Positions 5,585 to 6,476 of a DNA stretch of 6,476 bases are shown piece after piece. The DNA lies in the NCBI GenBank assembly GCA_007117945.1, contig SKTN01000176.1:1-6476 (forward strand), read 5' to 3'. The translations under genes and the position numbers were made by a program. The notes beneath the pieces are model-generated. The model did no database searches. It was given only the letters and a program-made list of their open reading frames with translations, and had not been told where the DNA came from. The DNA is from Nitriliruptoraceae bacterium (GTDB lineage: Bacteria; Actinomycetota; Nitriliruptoria; Nitriliruptorales; Nitriliruptoraceae). Every line of letters starts with the position of its first letter. The stretch's first letter is position 1.

Positions 5585-6447
5585 GCTCGACACTGTGGGT
5601 CGACGGCGCGCTGGTGCCCGCTGCCACGGCACGGATCAGCGCCCTGGACACCGGGTTCCGCAGCGGCCTGGGGGTGTTCGAGACCTTCCGCGTCGACGAC
5701 GGCCGGGCCCTGCGTCCGCAAGCGCACCTGACACGGCTTCGCGACGGCGCCCACCAGCTCGGCTTCGACATCGAGGTGGAGCTGCTCCGGGCGGCCGTGG
5801 CCGCCACGGTCACGGCCAACGGGCACCTCGGCGCCCACCTCGCCCTGCGCATCACCTGCTCCGCCGGCCCCATCGACCCCGACGCACCCTTCCCCGGCAC
5901 CACCCCGGGACCCCCGACGGTGGTGGTCACGGCGCAGGCGGCTGCGCCGCTCCGTGCCCGACCTGCGCTGGCCACCGCGGTGTCGACGGACCTGCGTCGG
6001 GAGCTGGCCGGCACCAAGCACACCTCCTACCTCGTGTCGCTGGTGGCCCAGCAGGCGGCGGCGACAGCCGGGTGCAGCGACGCCCTGCTGTGCACGCCGT
6101 CCGGCGCACCCCTGGAGGCGGCCACGGCCAACCTGCTCGTGGTCGCCGACGGCGTGGTGTCCACCCCGCCGGCCGGTGCCGGGATCCTGGCGGGCATCAC
6201 CCGGGGCGCGCTCCTCGAGCTCGCCCGAGGTGCGGGCCTCGCGGTCGAGGAGCGCGAGGTCGGCGCGGCGGAGCTGGCGGGCGCCGACGAGGCGCTGTTG
6301 ACCTCCGCCGTGCGGGGGGTGCGCGCCCTCACCCACGTCGACCGCAGGGAGATCGGCTCCGGGCGTGCCGGACCGGTCACCACACAGCTGGCGGCGGCCC
6401 ACCGGGAGCTCGTCGACCGCGAGGCCGAGGCGGTGACCCGTCGCTGA
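5581..6447 (+). CDS. pabC: Class IV PLP-dependent aminotransferase, probable aminodeoxychorismate lyase
   Basis: Fold-type IV PLP enzyme of 288 residues (E. coli PabC has 269). As PabC it would split 4-amino-4-deoxychorismate into p-aminobenzoate and pyruvate. Visible: strand and turn LWVDG...DTGFRSGLGVFETFRV (5-38, the family's 'D.G...G.GVFET' signature), LRPQAHLTRL (44-53), the PLP lysine K146 in GTKHTSY (144-150), PLEAATANLLV (177-187, equivalent to the 'E..xSN' segment), GILAGITRG (201-209) and DEALLTSAVRGV (236-247). The start is GTG 5581 in a GTGA overlap with the pabB stop. Gene order directly after pabB favours PabC over branched-chain or D-amino-acid aminotransferase, which share the fold; sequence alone does not fully separate them. 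The 29 bases after its stop show no gene or terminator. Confidence 0.88.
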   Translation: MSSTLWVDGALVPAATARISALDTGFRSGLGVFETFRVDDGRALRPQAHLTRLRDGAHQLGFDIEVELLRAAVAATVTANGHLGAHLALRITCSAGPIDPDAPFPGTTPGPPTVVVTAQAAAPLRARPALATAVSTDLRRELAGTKHTSYLVSLVAQQAAATAGCSDALLCTPSGAPLEAATANLLVVADGVVSTPPAGAGILAGITRGALLELARGAGLAVEEREVGAAELAGADEALLTSAVRGVRALTHVDRREIGSGRAGPVTTQLAAAHRELVDREAEAVTRR

Positions 6448-6476
6448 CCGGTGCCGTCGCGGCCACCGCCTCGGCC

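Noticed and set aside
3839..5632. 597-codon open frame antisense to pabB
   Set aside because: Low-complexity Gly/Arg/His-rich translation with no domain; it mirrors the GC-biased codons of pabB, which has all family motifs.

Overview
This is a GC-rich window (third codon positions are almost always G or C) packed with genes. Several starts are GTG, and adjacent genes overlap at stop and start codons. This style, and the proteins seen, fit a high-GC actinobacterium, possibly a deep-branching lineage such as Nitriliruptoria or Acidimicrobiia. The lineage is an inference; no RNA or marker gene here fixes it. No mobile element, tRNA, rRNA or CRISPR array was seen.

Left block, minus strand, 2098 down to 1: a small two-helix membrane protein resembling the YflT/general-stress-17M group, then a MarR-family regulator, then an MFS drug/metabolite exporter of the EntS/MFS_3 type that runs off the left edge. 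The regulator stop and the exporter start overlap (TGATG). This is the classic arrangement of a repressor with its efflux pump. An imperfect 17-bp palindrome sits at the regulator start, inside a possible promoter.

Centre: a 147-bp divergent intergenic region leads to panB (2246-3091, plus), ketopantoate hydroxymethyltransferase of pantothenate/CoA synthesis. It converges on a PduO-type cob(I)alamin adenosyltransferase (3627-3085, minus). The two genes overlap tail to tail by 7 bp, and a perfect 8-bp hairpin just past the panB stop lies inside the end of the adenosyltransferase gene.

Right block, plus strand, 3780-6447: an 80-residue protein of unknown function, then pabB (aminodeoxychorismate synthase component I), then a class IV aminotransferase, probably pabC (aminodeoxychorismate lyase). 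Both junctions are 4-nt GTGA overlaps, so the three are probably one translationally coupled operon making p-aminobenzoate for folate. The glutamine amidotransferase PabA is not in the window. The block is headed by a plausible promoter (TTGTCC-N18-TACCGT) divergent from the adenosyltransferase gene.

The centre and right make a cofactor neighbourhood. PanB consumes methylene-tetrahydrofolate, which depends on p-aminobenzoate from PabB/PabC, and the adenosyltransferase makes adenosylcobalamin. Nothing in the window clearly amounts to a new defence or mobile system. The least explained item is the 80-residue protein coupled to pabB.
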